A DNA stretch of 41,997 nucleotides, from the NCBI GenBank assembly GCA_949840805.1, contig CATKXR010000044.1, positions 1 to 41,997 on the forward strand, written 5' to 3'. The notes under the pieces were generated by a model. It had not been told where the DNA came from and did not search any database. It saw only the letters and a list, made by a program, of their open reading frames with translations. A program made the position numbers and the translations under genes. This DNA is from an uncultured Lachnospiraceae bacterium. Lineage in GTDB: Bacteria; Bacillota; Clostridia; Lachnospirales; Lachnospiraceae. Below, piece by piece: positions 30,299-39,890 of this stretch (within the stretch, counting starts at the first letter, position 1; each line of letters begins with the position of its first letter).

Positions 30299-32593
30299 AT
30301 GAAGGTTCAGGAGTTATGGACAGATGAAAATACCCGGATTATGGAAAGGTATGACCTGGCGATGGAGAGGATCGGACAGATCGAGAAGGAGCCGGAGCAG
30401 ACTCCGGAACCTTTTCGTTCTTATTTTGTCAAAACCGCGCGGTTTGTGGGGCAGATCGAGGCGCTGGCAAGGAGACAAATCCGGGAAGAGCTCGAGGAAT
30501 GTTCATTGGAGGAGTTAAAAAGACTGAACCATGCCTTATATGAGGACATTCTGCCTGAGAATTATGAGAAGAGCTATGGCAATCCGACATATGCAGCAGC
30601 AGAGCTGGGACCTGGGCTGGGTCCTCTTTTGGCGGCATTTTACGCACAGCTTCGGGGATGTATTGTGTTTGCCTATGAATGCCGGCTGACGGATATTACC
30701 ATACTTTGTGAGACGTTCATTGAAATCTACAACCGGTTTGAGGAGGGAATACCGGATGCGGGGACGGTGCGGGATATCCTCTATTGGTTTTTCAGTGATT
30801 ATACGGATGTGGTGCTGCCTTACCGGATCCGGGAGCAGCTTGACCCTTCTTTGTCTTTTGCAAAAGATATTATTATGGAAAGCGATTTGTCAGATCTGCG
30901 GTATCTGTACCGATACGGAGAGTATGTGTCAGATACGGAACTTGAGGTGGCAGCCTTTATGAACAGCCTGCCGGAGGAGACGATAGAGCGGATGGCGTCC
31001 ACGTATACGGAAGGCTACCGGAAAGGCTTTGAGGTCATGGGTATTGACCTTTCAAAGAAAAAGACCGTTGGCATACGGTATGAGCTGGGCTTTGAGAGGA
31101 TGATCCGGGCGTCGGTCAGGCAGTTTGAGCAGATGGGGTTAAAGGCGGTGGTGTACCGGGCGGCCGTCTGGTCTGTGACTCAGACTCCAAACCGGAAGGT
31201 GGGATATCATGGCGCTTCGCCGAACCGTCAGTATGATTATGACCATCGGTATGACCAGGCCGTCTATCTGGATAAGGCGTTTAAGGAGAGAAAGCTGGCC
31301 GTGCTTCGTACGGCTTACGAGGAATGGAAGAAGGAAGCGGGAGATTTTGCCGGCCCTGCAGTGGTGGAGACTTTTGGGGAGGAACCTTTTGTTCCGGTGA
31401 ATAAGCCAGAGGCTCTTGCCCTGACCAAAAAGCAGGAAGAACTGTCCATCGCCTATTCCAATGAATCCATGCCTGTGATCAACCGGTATATTCCGGGAGA
31501 CGAGACGAGCTTTACGATTATTGCGTTTCCGGTTCCGGCAGTGGGGGAGCGGTTCGAGGAGATTTTTGCGGAGACGATCCGGATCAATACCCTGGATTAT
31601 GAAGTTTATAAGGAGATGCAGCAGCGAATCATCCGGGTGCTGGACCAGGCGGAATATGTGCAGGTGACAGGACGGCGTATAGGGGCCGGGACGGCGTCGG
31701 ATGGAGGGAGCCCGCGGGAAGCCGGGAAAATGCCAGATGGAGGGAAGAGGCAGGAAGCCGGGGAAATGCCGGATGGAGGGAAGGGGCAGGAAGCCGGGAA
31801 AATGCCAGATGGAGGGAAGGGGCAGGAAGCCGGAACATCGCCGGATACAGAACGGGTACAAAAGACAGGCAATATGAGGAGGACTGGACAGGAAAACAGT
31901 ACGGATCTGCGGATTTTCCTCCATCCCCTTAAGGATATGGAGAAGGAGACAAACTTCGAAAACTGCGTGGCAGATGTGAATATCCCGGTGGGAGAGGTAT
32001 TTACATCGCCAAGGCTTTCCGGAACAGAGGGGCTTTTGCATGTGGGAAAGGTCTATCTGGGGAATATCCAGTTTAAAAATCTGAGACTTTGGTTTAAGGA
32101 CGGGATGGTGACGGAATATTCCTGTGATAATTTTGAGGACCAGGAGGAAGGAAAGAAGCTGATCCGCCAGGAGATCTTAAAGAACCATGACACGCTGCCT
32201 ATGGGAGAGTTTGCCATCGGCACCAACACGGCTGCCTATGCCATGGCGGAGCGGTTTGGGATCGGGGAGAAGCTGCCGATCCTGATTGCGGAAAAGATGG
32301 GTCCCCATTTCGCGGTGGGAGATACCTGTTATAGCTGGAGCGAGGACTCTCCAGTGTACAATCCGGACGGTAGGGAGATCATTGCCCGGGATAACGAGGT
32401 GTCGATTTTGCGGAAAGAGGATGTGTCCAAGGCGTATTTTGGGTGCCATCTGGATATTACCATTCCTTATTCGGAGCTGGGGGATATTGTGGCGGTAAGG
32501 CCGGACGGAACGAGGGAGTATGTGATCCGGGACGGAAGGTTTGCGGTGGAAGGGACGGAGAAGCTGAATGAAGCGCTGGAGGAGGAGAGATAA
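30299..32593 (+). CDS. M29 aminopeptidase-like protein with long N-terminal extension
   Basis: 764 aa; M29 enzymes (AmpS/PepS) are about 410. The C-terminal half matches M29 metal-site patterns: E566 in GEVFTSP, a Glu in MGEFAIGTN, a His in EKMGPHFAVGDT, and H717/D719 in CHLDITI. The putative ligands are therefore kept. The N-terminal ~250 residues are helical and have no M29 counterpart. A low-complexity 12-aa tandem repeat (31718-31861) interrupts the protein just before the metal region. RBS AGAAAGGTGTGGG is moderate. It is followed at 5 nt by the 159-aa gene and then the DUF4132 giant, so the three are probably one transcript. Confidence 0.82.
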   Translation: MKVQELWTDENTRIMERYDLAMERIGQIEKEPEQTPEPFRSYFVKTARFVGQIEALARRQIREELEECSLEELKRLNHALYEDILPENYEKSYGNPTYAAAELGPGLGPLLAAFYAQLRGCIVFAYECRLTDITILCETFIEIYNRFEEGIPDAGTVRDILYWFFSDYTDVVLPYRIREQLDPSLSFAKDIIMESDLSDLRYLYRYGEYVSDTELEVAAFMNSLPEETIERMASTYTEGYRKGFEVMGIDLSKKKTVGIRYELGFERMIRASVRQFEQMGLKAVVYRAAVWSVTQTPNRKVGYHGASPNRQYDYDHRYDQAVYLDKAFKERKLAVLRTAYEEWKKEAGDFAGPAVVETFGEEPFVPVNKPEALALTKKQEELSIAYSNESMPVINRYIPGDETSFTIIAFPVPAVGERFEEIFAETIRINTLDYEVYKEMQQRIIRVLDQAEYVQVTGRRIGAGTASDGGSPREAGKMPDGGKRQEAGEMPDGGKGQEAGKMPDGGKGQEAGTSPDTERVQKTGNMRRTGQENSTDLRIFLHPLKDMEKETNFENCVADVNIPVGEVFTSPRLSGTEGLLHVGKVYLGNIQFKNLRLWFKDGMVTEYSCDNFEDQEEGKKLIRQEILKNHDTLPMGEFAIGTNTAAYAMAERFGIGEKLPILIAEKMGPHFAVGDTCYSWSEDSPVYNPDGREIIARDNEVSILRKEDVSKAYFGCHLDITIPYSELGDIVAVRPDGTREYVIRDGRFAVEGTEKLNEALEEER
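31718..31861 (+). repeat. In-frame 36-bp tandem repeat, four units
   Basis: Codes four 12-residue units: EAGKMPDGGKRQ, EAGEMPDGGKGQ, EAGKMPDGGKGQ and the diverged EAGTSPDTERVQ, at residues 474-521 of the aminopeptidase-like protein. Units 1-3 are almost identical at the DNA level, which suggests recent expansion. It probably forms a flexible linker. Confidence 0.85.
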
Positions 32594-32598
32594 AAGGG

Positions 32599-33078
32599 AT
32601 GAAGCTTAGGGTAAATGTAAAGAGCCTGGGAAAGCGGAAAAAGGCGGTGGAGGAGACGGTCTGTGAGATTCACGGCTGCCCGGGGACGGTCAGGGAGCTG
32701 ATCGAGGCGGTGGTGGATGCTCAGGTGGAGGAGTACAACAAGAGACTGGAAGCCGCATGGATGCCGGGCGGAGAGGAAGGGCCAAAAAGGAAGGGGGACG
32801 GCCGGGAAAAGCTGCCAGGCGTGCTGGCCTGCCTTACCAGGGAGGAGATTGAGGAAAAGGCACAGGGAGGCAGAATCGGTTTCGGTGTCAATCATGGGGA
32901 GAAAAAAGCCGAAAAGGAGAGCGCCAAGGCCAATGCGATTCAGTGTTTTGAAGACGGGATTTACCGGATTTTTATGGACGGGCAGCCCCTTGAGGAGCTG
33001 GACCATCCGGTAGTGGTGACGGAGGAGAATGTTTTTACGTTTGTCAGGCTTACGATGCTGGCAGGAAGGATGTGGTAA
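32599..33078 (+). CDS. Unrecognised 159-aa protein of the DUF4132 triad
   Basis: A mixed alpha/beta-looking soluble protein. The N-terminus (MKLRVNVKSLGKRKKAVEET) may be a beta-hairpin start. A charged linker (PKRKGDGREKLPG) is followed by TREEIEEKAQGGRIGFGVNH and AIQCFEDGIYRIFMDGQPLE. The C-terminus VFTFVRLTMLAGRMW is hydrophobic. It is packed between the aminopeptidase-like gene (5 nt) and the DUF4132 gene (2 nt), which implies a partner role. I do not recognise it outside this setting. Confidence 0.8.
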   Translation: MKLRVNVKSLGKRKKAVEETVCEIHGCPGTVRELIEAVVDAQVEEYNKRLEAAWMPGGEEGPKRKGDGREKLPGVLACLTREEIEEKAQGGRIGFGVNHGEKKAEKESAKANAIQCFEDGIYRIFMDGQPLEELDHPVVVTEENVFTFVRLTMLAGRMW

Positions 33079-33080
33079 GG

Positions 33081-36000
33081 ATGGGTGATTTTAGCTGGAA
33101 CAGCAGGGCGGAGATTACAAAAGAGAGGAAAAGGCAGTTAGAGAAGAGAATCGAAGGCCTTTCAGGAAATGAGAAGGAGCTGGCTTATGATCTTTTAAAT
33201 GGCAGGACGGCGTCCGGCGAAGGCCTTGGCCGGATTGCGGCAGGCTACCAGAAGAACAGGAACAAAAAGCCCTCCCAGTGGTTTGCTTTTGCCCCCAAAA
33301 GGGCATTTCTGGACCGGTTTGTGCCAAAAGCTTTTCAGGAGTCTTATCTGTATATCATTGACAAGATGAATCAGTTCCCTTTCCCCCGGGGATGGGGCAG
33401 AAGATCCATCCGGACGGCCGCATACGGGCCTCAGATCCGGCAGGCCTTTTCCCTGCTCATGACGTATGAAGGTTTGTTTTACATAGGGGAGAGCCTGGAA
33501 GATTATATCTTAAAGCGGCTGGATGAGGAAAAACTGGATTATGTAAAAAATGCATGGGATTTTAACAGGGACTTCAGTTACCTGTACGCGGCGGAGATTG
33601 ACCGGGGGAACCAGGCAGTCATCGATGCCCTAAAGGAGCTGATCTTAAGCGAGAACAACACGGCATACCTGGACAGGGAGATGATCCTTGGGATCATCCG
33701 CTCGGACAATGAGGAGCTTCATGAGCTTTTGTGCAGGCTTCTTTTGGCGGCGCGGCTTCAGGAGGGGCTGCGGCAGGCTGTCTGCGAGGCCATGGATGAA
33801 GGGACTCCGGGGGCGTTTTTAAAGCTTCTTAAGACAGTGGAGGAAAACGACCTGATCCGGTACTCTTCCGTGAAGCGGGCGGTTTCCACCTGGATCGGGA
33901 TTTTTGACGAGAACAGTGTAGACAGAGTCAATGAAAAATTGTTGTCTCTCATGGGAAAATGCCTGCGGGACAGAGAGTTCTGCCAGGCGCAGCTTGAGAC
34001 AAACGATTCGGTCGCAGTCAGTACGGCTTTGTGGGCTTTGGGTTTTTATGAAGCGGAGGACGCCATCCAGGCCATGGAGAAGCTGGTAGATCACGGGACG
34101 AAAAACCAGAAACTGACGGCTTCTTATTACAACAGGACTCTCTATGACAGGGAGATCCGGATGAGGGTGGCAGAAAAGGTTATACTGGAGCAGGACGACA
34201 TGGAGCTTTGCGCCGCGTTTATGCCTGCTTTTGACGAGTGGGTGTCAGGGCATATCCGGAAGATATTTGAAGGGACAAATTATTACAGTGAGGCGAAAAA
34301 GCCCAGAGAGATGGATGTAACCGATTGTTGTGACAGCCGGGAGGAGGCCGAGAGGCTTTACGGGCGTTTTCTGGAGCTGTATAAGGAACTGCCGAAAAAA
34401 GGCGTGGTCTATGATCCTTGTATTTTCCCCTGGTACCGGGTTGAACTGGCGCCGGGAAGCCTCATAAGGCTGATGGCGTTTTTTGCCTTTGTGCTGAAGG
34501 ACGAGGAAAAGATCACTTATGTGGCGGAACTTCTGGGGCAGTCAGAAGGAGGGTATGGGCGCAGCATGCTGATGAACCTGCTTTTATACGAACCGTCAAA
34601 CAAGAAGCAGCGGGAGCTGGCGATCGGGTATATGGGCAGCGCGGACGCCCAGACCTCCTCCAAAGCCGTGCAGATTGTGAAAAAGCTGTCTCTGGAGGAT
34701 GAAGAATATGTGCTCCTGGAGGATATGCTGCGGTTTAAGCGGAGCAGCTTAAGAGGAATCCTTATCGGCTTTTTGATGAAGCAGAAAAAACCGCTTATGA
34801 AGGATTGCCTGGGGCGGCTTTTACAGGACAAGAAAGAAGAAAAAAGAAGCGCCGGGCTGGATATGCTGATGCGTCTTTCCAAAGATGAGACACAAAAGGA
34901 TTTCTATCAGGAAGTGAGGGAAATGGCGGCCCTGGTGGAGAAGCCTACTGACAAGGAAAAGATTATGATCCAGGAAATCCTTGAAGGCGAAAAGGACGGG
35001 GAAAAGGACAAACCGGGATACGGGATTTATGATCCGGACACGGAGCCGGTGATGCTGACGTCCGCACTCGATCCGGAGACGGCAGGGGCGGACCCGGCCG
35101 GCCTGCTGAGGGAGTGTATGCCCCTTACGGAGAAAGAGGCGGTGGAAAAGCTTAAGAAGCTGGACCGGATCTTTAAGGAATACAAGGATTATGAATATTC
35201 TGGCGCGGACGGGGAGAAGACGCTTTTGGGCAATGGATATAAGATGGTAAAGGAAGCAGGGGATATCTGGAAGCTGTCTTATGAGGAGCGGAATATCCTT
35301 TCGAATTTCCCGCTGCCCGATGTGTTTGGGCGTTTTTACGAGGAAGAGATCAGGGATTACCGGACTTTTATCGAGCTGGACTGCCTGCTGAGCTGTTCGG
35401 GTTCAGCCTCCTATAAGGCTTCGGAAAAGTTTTATAAGGCAGTTTTTGGCCGCCCGCCATTTAAGCCGGAGGAGCTTGGCCTTGAATACCGCGGCCGGAT
35501 CGACCAGGTGCGCCAGGTGTACCGAAACCAGTTTTTGGACAAAAAGGCTCTTCTGGATACAGGGCTCCGGGTGGTCCTGGCCCTGACAAGGGTGGTGACG
35601 GGGGAGAATAAGATCGTCCGCTGGAATTATACGGGATGGAACGGAAGAGTCAGTGAATCCACCGGCTGGATCAGCGCCATGCCTTTCTTTTCCCAATATC
35701 TGGGAGGGCTGAAGTATTGGGAGACGGATGAGGAATTTGCCCGTGTCTTTGAGGCGGCATGGCGGTTCGAAGTAAAATGCCAGGAGGACAGGCCGAGAAG
35801 AAGGTTTATGCCTGCCGGAAACAGTTATGCCAGGAACCATTCCATGACGCCCATTGTGCCTTACTGGTTTTTAAAGGCATACCATACGGGACTGGTGTCA
35901 GAGGAGATCCTTTACAAGGCAGTTATGGAATATTTTGCCAGGGAAGACTGTATCAAGGTTCTCTGCGAAGTCAAAAAGGGAGAGGCCGTAAAAGCCCAGA

Positions 36001-38234
36001 ACCGGAAATGCCTGGACGACTTTTTCGGATGGGAGCTGACCAACCAGATCTACAAGGAGGGAGAGGCATTTTTTAAGGAAGACGGCTGGCTGGGAAGCCT
36101 GCTTCGGGAAATGTACGACCGGATTGTGCCGGTCCTGGTGGATATGGAGCTGAAAAGAGGGGAGGCCGAGACAGATGTTTCCTGGGATGTAAGAGGAGTG
36201 ACCTATATCCGGGGAATCTCTTACCTGATCCGTATCCTTATGGCCCTGGGGAAAGATCCCCTTTCAAGGGAGACTTATTATTCCTGGTATTACGGAAGCA
36301 GCAGCCGGTCAAAGAGACAGGTTTTGAGCGAATTTTTAAAGGCGTGTTATCCGGCGGACGAAGAGACCGGGAAGGATTTGAAAAAGGCTTTAAAGGGTAC
36401 CAGCATCAAGGCCGCAAGGCTGGTGGAGACGGCTATGTACGCGCCTCAGTGGATTGATGTGATCCAGGACTATCTGGGATGGGCGGGGCTTAAGAGCGGC
36501 TGTTATTATTTTATGGCCCATATGAACGAGCGGTTTGACGAGCAGAAGAAAGCCATTATTGCCAAATATACCCCCTTGACTCCGGAGGAACTTCAGGACG
36601 GGGCTTTTGATGTGGCCTGGTTTGAGGAGGCCTACGGACTTTTGGGAGAGAAGAATTTCGGCGCTCTCTACAACGGAGCCAAGTATATTTCCGATGGGCA
36701 GAAGCATTCCCGGGCAAGAAAATACGCAGATGCGGCCACGGGGAAAGTGGCCACAGAGGAGCTGAAACAGGAGATCACGGCAAAGCGCAACAAGGATCTG
36801 CTGATGAGCTACGGGCTTGTTCCTTTCCGGAAGGATTCCCAACAGGATATGCTGGAGCGGTATCAGTTCCTTCAGCAATTCTTAAAGGAGAGCCGCCAGT
36901 TCGGAGCGCAGAGACGTGCCAGCGAGGCCAAGGCCGTGGAGATGGCCCTGGTGAACTTAAGCGTCCGCGCCGGGTATGCGGACGTGACGCGGCTGACTCT
37001 CAACATGGAGTCAAAGCTTGCAGAGTCCTTTGGGGCGTTTATGGAATGGAGCCAGGTGGAGGATGTGGAGATCTGTCTTCATGTGGGGGAGGACGGAAAG
37101 AGCGAGATCCTTTGCAGGAAAGACGGGAAGCCTCTCAAATCCGTGCCGTCCCGCCTGGGGAAGAAGCCTTACGTGCTGGAGGTAAAAGAGGCCCATAAGA
37201 AGCTGAAAGACCAGTATTCCAGAACCAGGGCTATGATGGAACAGGCAATGGAAGACGGGACTTTCTTTCAGGTGTCCGAGGTGGCGCAGCTTTTGCGCAA
37301 TCCGGTGGTACGGCCCATTTTAGAGCCTCTGGTGTATGTGCAGGGAGGAAGAATTGGATTTTTGCGGGAAGAAAAGTCTTCCCTAAGTTTAGAGTCCCGG
37401 GACGGAAGCGTTTCCTGCTTGAAGCCCAGGGAGGAGCTTCGGATCGCCCATCCTCTTGATCTGTACCGGGAGGGAAGCTGGCATGAGTATCAGAAATATC
37501 TGTTTGACCATGAACTCCGTCAGCCTTTTAAGCAGGTGTTCCGGGAGCTGTATGTGAAGCTTTCCGAGGAATTGGGGCAGAAGGCGTCCCGGATGTTTGC
37601 CGGAAACCAGATTCAGCCCAGGAAGACGGTTGCCTGCCTGAAGGGGCGGCGCTGGGTGGCGGATTATGAAGACGGTCTCCAGAAGATTTATTATAAGGAA
37701 AATATCATTGCCCGGATCTATGCCATAGCAGACTGGTTTGCGCCCAGTGAGATCGAGGCGCCGACTCTGGAATGGGTGGAGTTTTCCGACAGGAAGACTT
37801 TCCGGACGCTGACCATAGAAGAGGTGCCGGATCTGATTTACAGCGAGGTGATGAGGGACGTGGACCTGGCGGTCAGCGTGGCTTATGCAGGAGGCGTGGA
37901 TCCGGAAACCAGCCATTCTACCATTGAGATGCGGCGGGCTATCGTGGAGTTTAACCTGCCTTTGTTCGGGATCAAGAATGTGGAGCTGACGGGAAGCCAT
38001 GCTTTGATAAAGGGGAGCCGGGCCGTGTACAACGTGCATTTAGGGAGCGGCGTGGTCCACCAGGAGGGAGGAGCCATGCTGAATATCCTGCCGGTACACA
38101 GCCAGAAACGGGGAAAGCTGTTTTTGCCTTTTGTGGATGAGGATCCCAAGACGGCGGAGATCATGTCGAAGATTGTGCTTTTGGCGGAGGATAAAAAGAT
38201 TAAGGATCCGTTTATTTTGGATCAGATCGGGTGA
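33081..38234 (+). CDS. DUF5724 / DUF4132 giant protein
   Basis: 1717 aa, cytoplasmic, no membrane span. The first ~650 residues are helical, HEAT-like repeats (EELHELLCRLLLAARLQEGL, DSVAVSTALWALGFYEAEDA), fitting DUF5724. The DUF4132 core is near residues 1200-1400, recognised from ESRQFGAQRRASEAKAVEMA and LVNLSVRAGYADVTRLTLN. The C-terminus (MRRAIVEFNLPLFGIKNVEL to the end) matches the small domain, DUF7737 as I recall it, that closes such proteins. DUF4132 occurs in E. coli MolR-type proteins and beside MoxR/VWA genes, with no settled function. The ATG at 33081 is preferred over 33072 for spacing from GGAAGG. Unlike many homologues no WGR domain is seen. Confidence 0.88.
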   Translation: MGDFSWNSRAEITKERKRQLEKRIEGLSGNEKELAYDLLNGRTASGEGLGRIAAGYQKNRNKKPSQWFAFAPKRAFLDRFVPKAFQESYLYIIDKMNQFPFPRGWGRRSIRTAAYGPQIRQAFSLLMTYEGLFYIGESLEDYILKRLDEEKLDYVKNAWDFNRDFSYLYAAEIDRGNQAVIDALKELILSENNTAYLDREMILGIIRSDNEELHELLCRLLLAARLQEGLRQAVCEAMDEGTPGAFLKLLKTVEENDLIRYSSVKRAVSTWIGIFDENSVDRVNEKLLSLMGKCLRDREFCQAQLETNDSVAVSTALWALGFYEAEDAIQAMEKLVDHGTKNQKLTASYYNRTLYDREIRMRVAEKVILEQDDMELCAAFMPAFDEWVSGHIRKIFEGTNYYSEAKKPREMDVTDCCDSREEAERLYGRFLELYKELPKKGVVYDPCIFPWYRVELAPGSLIRLMAFFAFVLKDEEKITYVAELLGQSEGGYGRSMLMNLLLYEPSNKKQRELAIGYMGSADAQTSSKAVQIVKKLSLEDEEYVLLEDMLRFKRSSLRGILIGFLMKQKKPLMKDCLGRLLQDKKEEKRSAGLDMLMRLSKDETQKDFYQEVREMAALVEKPTDKEKIMIQEILEGEKDGEKDKPGYGIYDPDTEPVMLTSALDPETAGADPAGLLRECMPLTEKEAVEKLKKLDRIFKEYKDYEYSGADGEKTLLGNGYKMVKEAGDIWKLSYEERNILSNFPLPDVFGRFYEEEIRDYRTFIELDCLLSCSGSASYKASEKFYKAVFGRPPFKPEELGLEYRGRIDQVRQVYRNQFLDKKALLDTGLRVVLALTRVVTGENKIVRWNYTGWNGRVSESTGWISAMPFFSQYLGGLKYWETDEEFARVFEAAWRFEVKCQEDRPRRRFMPAGNSYARNHSMTPIVPYWFLKAYHTGLVSEEILYKAVMEYFAREDCIKVLCEVKKGEAVKAQNRKCLDDFFGWELTNQIYKEGEAFFKEDGWLGSLLREMYDRIVPVLVDMELKRGEAETDVSWDVRGVTYIRGISYLIRILMALGKDPLSRETYYSWYYGSSSRSKRQVLSEFLKACYPADEETGKDLKKALKGTSIKAARLVETAMYAPQWIDVIQDYLGWAGLKSGCYYFMAHMNERFDEQKKAIIAKYTPLTPEELQDGAFDVAWFEEAYGLLGEKNFGALYNGAKYISDGQKHSRARKYADAATGKVATEELKQEITAKRNKDLLMSYGLVPFRKDSQQDMLERYQFLQQFLKESRQFGAQRRASEAKAVEMALVNLSVRAGYADVTRLTLNMESKLAESFGAFMEWSQVEDVEICLHVGEDGKSEILCRKDGKPLKSVPSRLGKKPYVLEVKEAHKKLKDQYSRTRAMMEQAMEDGTFFQVSEVAQLLRNPVVRPILEPLVYVQGGRIGFLREEKSSLSLESRDGSVSCLKPREELRIAHPLDLYREGSWHEYQKYLFDHELRQPFKQVFRELYVKLSEELGQKASRMFAGNQIQPRKTVACLKGRRWVADYEDGLQKIYYKENIIARIYAIADWFAPSEIEAPTLEWVEFSDRKTFRTLTIEEVPDLIYSEVMRDVDLAVSVAYAGGVDPETSHSTIEMRRAIVEFNLPLFGIKNVELTGSHALIKGSRAVYNVHLGSGVVHQEGGAMLNILPVHSQKRGKLFLPFVDEDPKTAEIMSKIVLLAEDKKIKDPFILDQIG

Positions 38235-38276
38235 GGAGGATCCTTATATTTTTTGGGAAGGAAGGGCAGATTTTAG

Positions 38277-39317
38277 ATGGATGAGGGAATCAGGATGAAT
38301 GGATTGACAGGTGGGGAAGGGGAGGAAAAAGGCGGAAAGCGGGGGGAAGGCGGCAGGAGGGCGCTTCTCAAGGCAAGAAAGCTGGTGAAGGAGTTCCCGG
38401 CAGGCGGGACCAGGAAAAATCCTTTGGTGGTTCATGCTGTTACGGATGTGGATTTGGATATTTACGAGGGGGAGACCCTGGCATTGGTGGGGGAGTCGGG
38501 CTGCGGGAAGAGTACTTTGGGGAGAGTTCTGATCCGGCTTCTGGAGCCTACATCAGGGGAGATTTATTATGAAGGGAAAAATATTGTAGGGATGAAGGAG
38601 GCTGATTTTGCAGGGCTGAGAAGGCAGATGCAGATCATTTTCCAGGATCCTTATGCATCCTTGAATCCAAGGATGAGCGTGAGGCAGATCATCGGGGAGC
38701 CGCTTGTCACTTACGGGATGAAGGATAAGGGCGAACTGGAGGCGCGGGTGAGGGAGCTGATGAGGGAGGTGGGGATTGCCCAGGAATTTTATAACCGGTA
38801 TCCTCATCAGTTTTCCGGGGGGCAGCGGCAGAGGATCGGTATTGCCCGGGCCATTGCCTTAAACCCGAAGCTGATAATCTGCGACGAGCCGGTGTCGGCG
38901 CTGGACGTGTCGATTCAATCCCAGGTGCTCAACCTCTTAAAGGATCTGCAGGAGCGGTATGGGCTGACGTATTTGTTTATTTCCCATGACTTAAGCGTGG
39001 TAAAGTTTATTGCGGACCGGGTGTGCGTGATGTTTCTCGGGAAGATCTGTGAGATCGGGGATACGGAAAGCCTATATGCGCAGCCTCTTCACCCTTATAC
39101 GAAATTTCTGTTAAATGCCATTCCCAAGGCTGACCCAAGGCTGCGGGGACAGGAAAAGGAGCTGCTTGCAGGGGAGATCCCCTCTCCGGTGAGTCCCCCG
39201 GCCGGATGCCGGTTCCATACCAGGTGTCCTTATGCAAAGGAGATCTGCAGGCGGGAAACGCCGGAGGGGGTGCTGGTGGGGGAGAGGAAGGTGTTTTGCC
39301 ATTTTCCGCTGGGGTGA
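38277..39317 (+). CDS. Oligopeptide/dipeptide ABC transporter ATP-binding protein, OppF type
   Basis: 346 aa. Walker A GESGCGKST, Q-loop FQDPYASLNPRMSVRQI, signature SGGQRQRIGIARA, Walker B LIICDEP and switch His in ISHDLS. The C-terminal oligopeptide-transporter domain has HPYTKFLLNAIP and the cysteine group CRFHTRCPYAKEIC..CHF, thought to hold an Fe-S cluster in some family members. A poorly conserved, glycine- and lysine-rich N-terminal tail of ~30 residues precedes it. No OppA, B, C or D gene is nearby; the upstream gene is the DUF4132 giant and the downstream one is the repeat. It is therefore an orphan subunit or the rest of its operon has moved. Confidence 0.93.
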   Translation: MDEGIRMNGLTGGEGEEKGGKRGEGGRRALLKARKLVKEFPAGGTRKNPLVVHAVTDVDLDIYEGETLALVGESGCGKSTLGRVLIRLLEPTSGEIYYEGKNIVGMKEADFAGLRRQMQIIFQDPYASLNPRMSVRQIIGEPLVTYGMKDKGELEARVRELMREVGIAQEFYNRYPHQFSGGQRQRIGIARAIALNPKLIICDEPVSALDVSIQSQVLNLLKDLQERYGLTYLFISHDLSVVKFIADRVCVMFLGKICEIGDTESLYAQPLHPYTKFLLNAIPKADPRLRGQEKELLAGEIPSPVSPPAGCRFHTRCPYAKEICRRETPEGVLVGERKVFCHFPLG

Positions 39318-39329
39318 AGAAATTTTATG

Positions 39330-39805
39330 TATACCTTTTCGTGCGAAGCTTGACGTAGCACGCCTGCCCGAAGGGCATGCATTATGGGATGCCCGGAAGG
39401 GTATACCTTGTTGTGCGGAGTATGATGCTGTTTACAGTGACTCCGAAAGGTCCGCCTGTTCTGTTACCCGCACCCCGGAAAACGCGCTCTCGCTCCGTGA
39501 AGAACGTAGCGGACGCTAAATTCGCCGGTAAAACCATCCCGGCTCATTAAGCGCCGACGTTCTTCGAGGGTTTCCCGGGGTGCGGGTAACAGAACAGGCT
39601 ACGTTATTGCCTGTTTTATGAACAATGGCAATTTTGTTTTGCGATGCCAATAAAGCAGCAGGAGAAGAAGGACAGAACGTTTGAAGACCCTCTTTTCACG
39701 TCGGCACTTAGGCTGTGTATTTTACAGCCTTAGTACCGCTACGTGAAAAACGGAGTGAGAACGTGTCTGAAAACGTTCTGTCCTTCTTCTCCTGCGGACC
39801 CTTTG
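39330..39805 (+). repeat. Composite hairpin repeat, copy D
   Basis: Begins with the GTATACC-bounded module (39330-39410) that copy A carries at its 3' side; here it is on the 5' side. Hairpin 1 is 39454-39599, with inner arm CCCGCACCCCGG/CCGGGGTGCGGG fully paired, where B and C have CCCGT/ACGGG and A has a C-A mismatch. Hairpin 2 is 39658-39795. The third hairpin and the AACAATATT flank are missing: homology ends near 39805, where AT-rich sequence leading to the last gene begins. Confidence 0.9.
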
Positions 39806-39890
39806 GAAAAATCTTTAATTGGAAAAATAGACAAACCAAGATGCATGAGTTATTTTCCTGCAGTTCTTTTAAGATCACAGGAGGAATGGA

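Noticed and set aside
31718..31861. CRISPR array
   Set aside because: The 36-bp units are contiguous, without spacers, and lie in frame in a coding gene.
31139..32041. 300-aa open frame on the minus strand
   Set aside because: Antisense shadow of the aminopeptidase-like gene; its repetitive Pro-rich protein is the reverse reading of the 36-bp tandem repeat.
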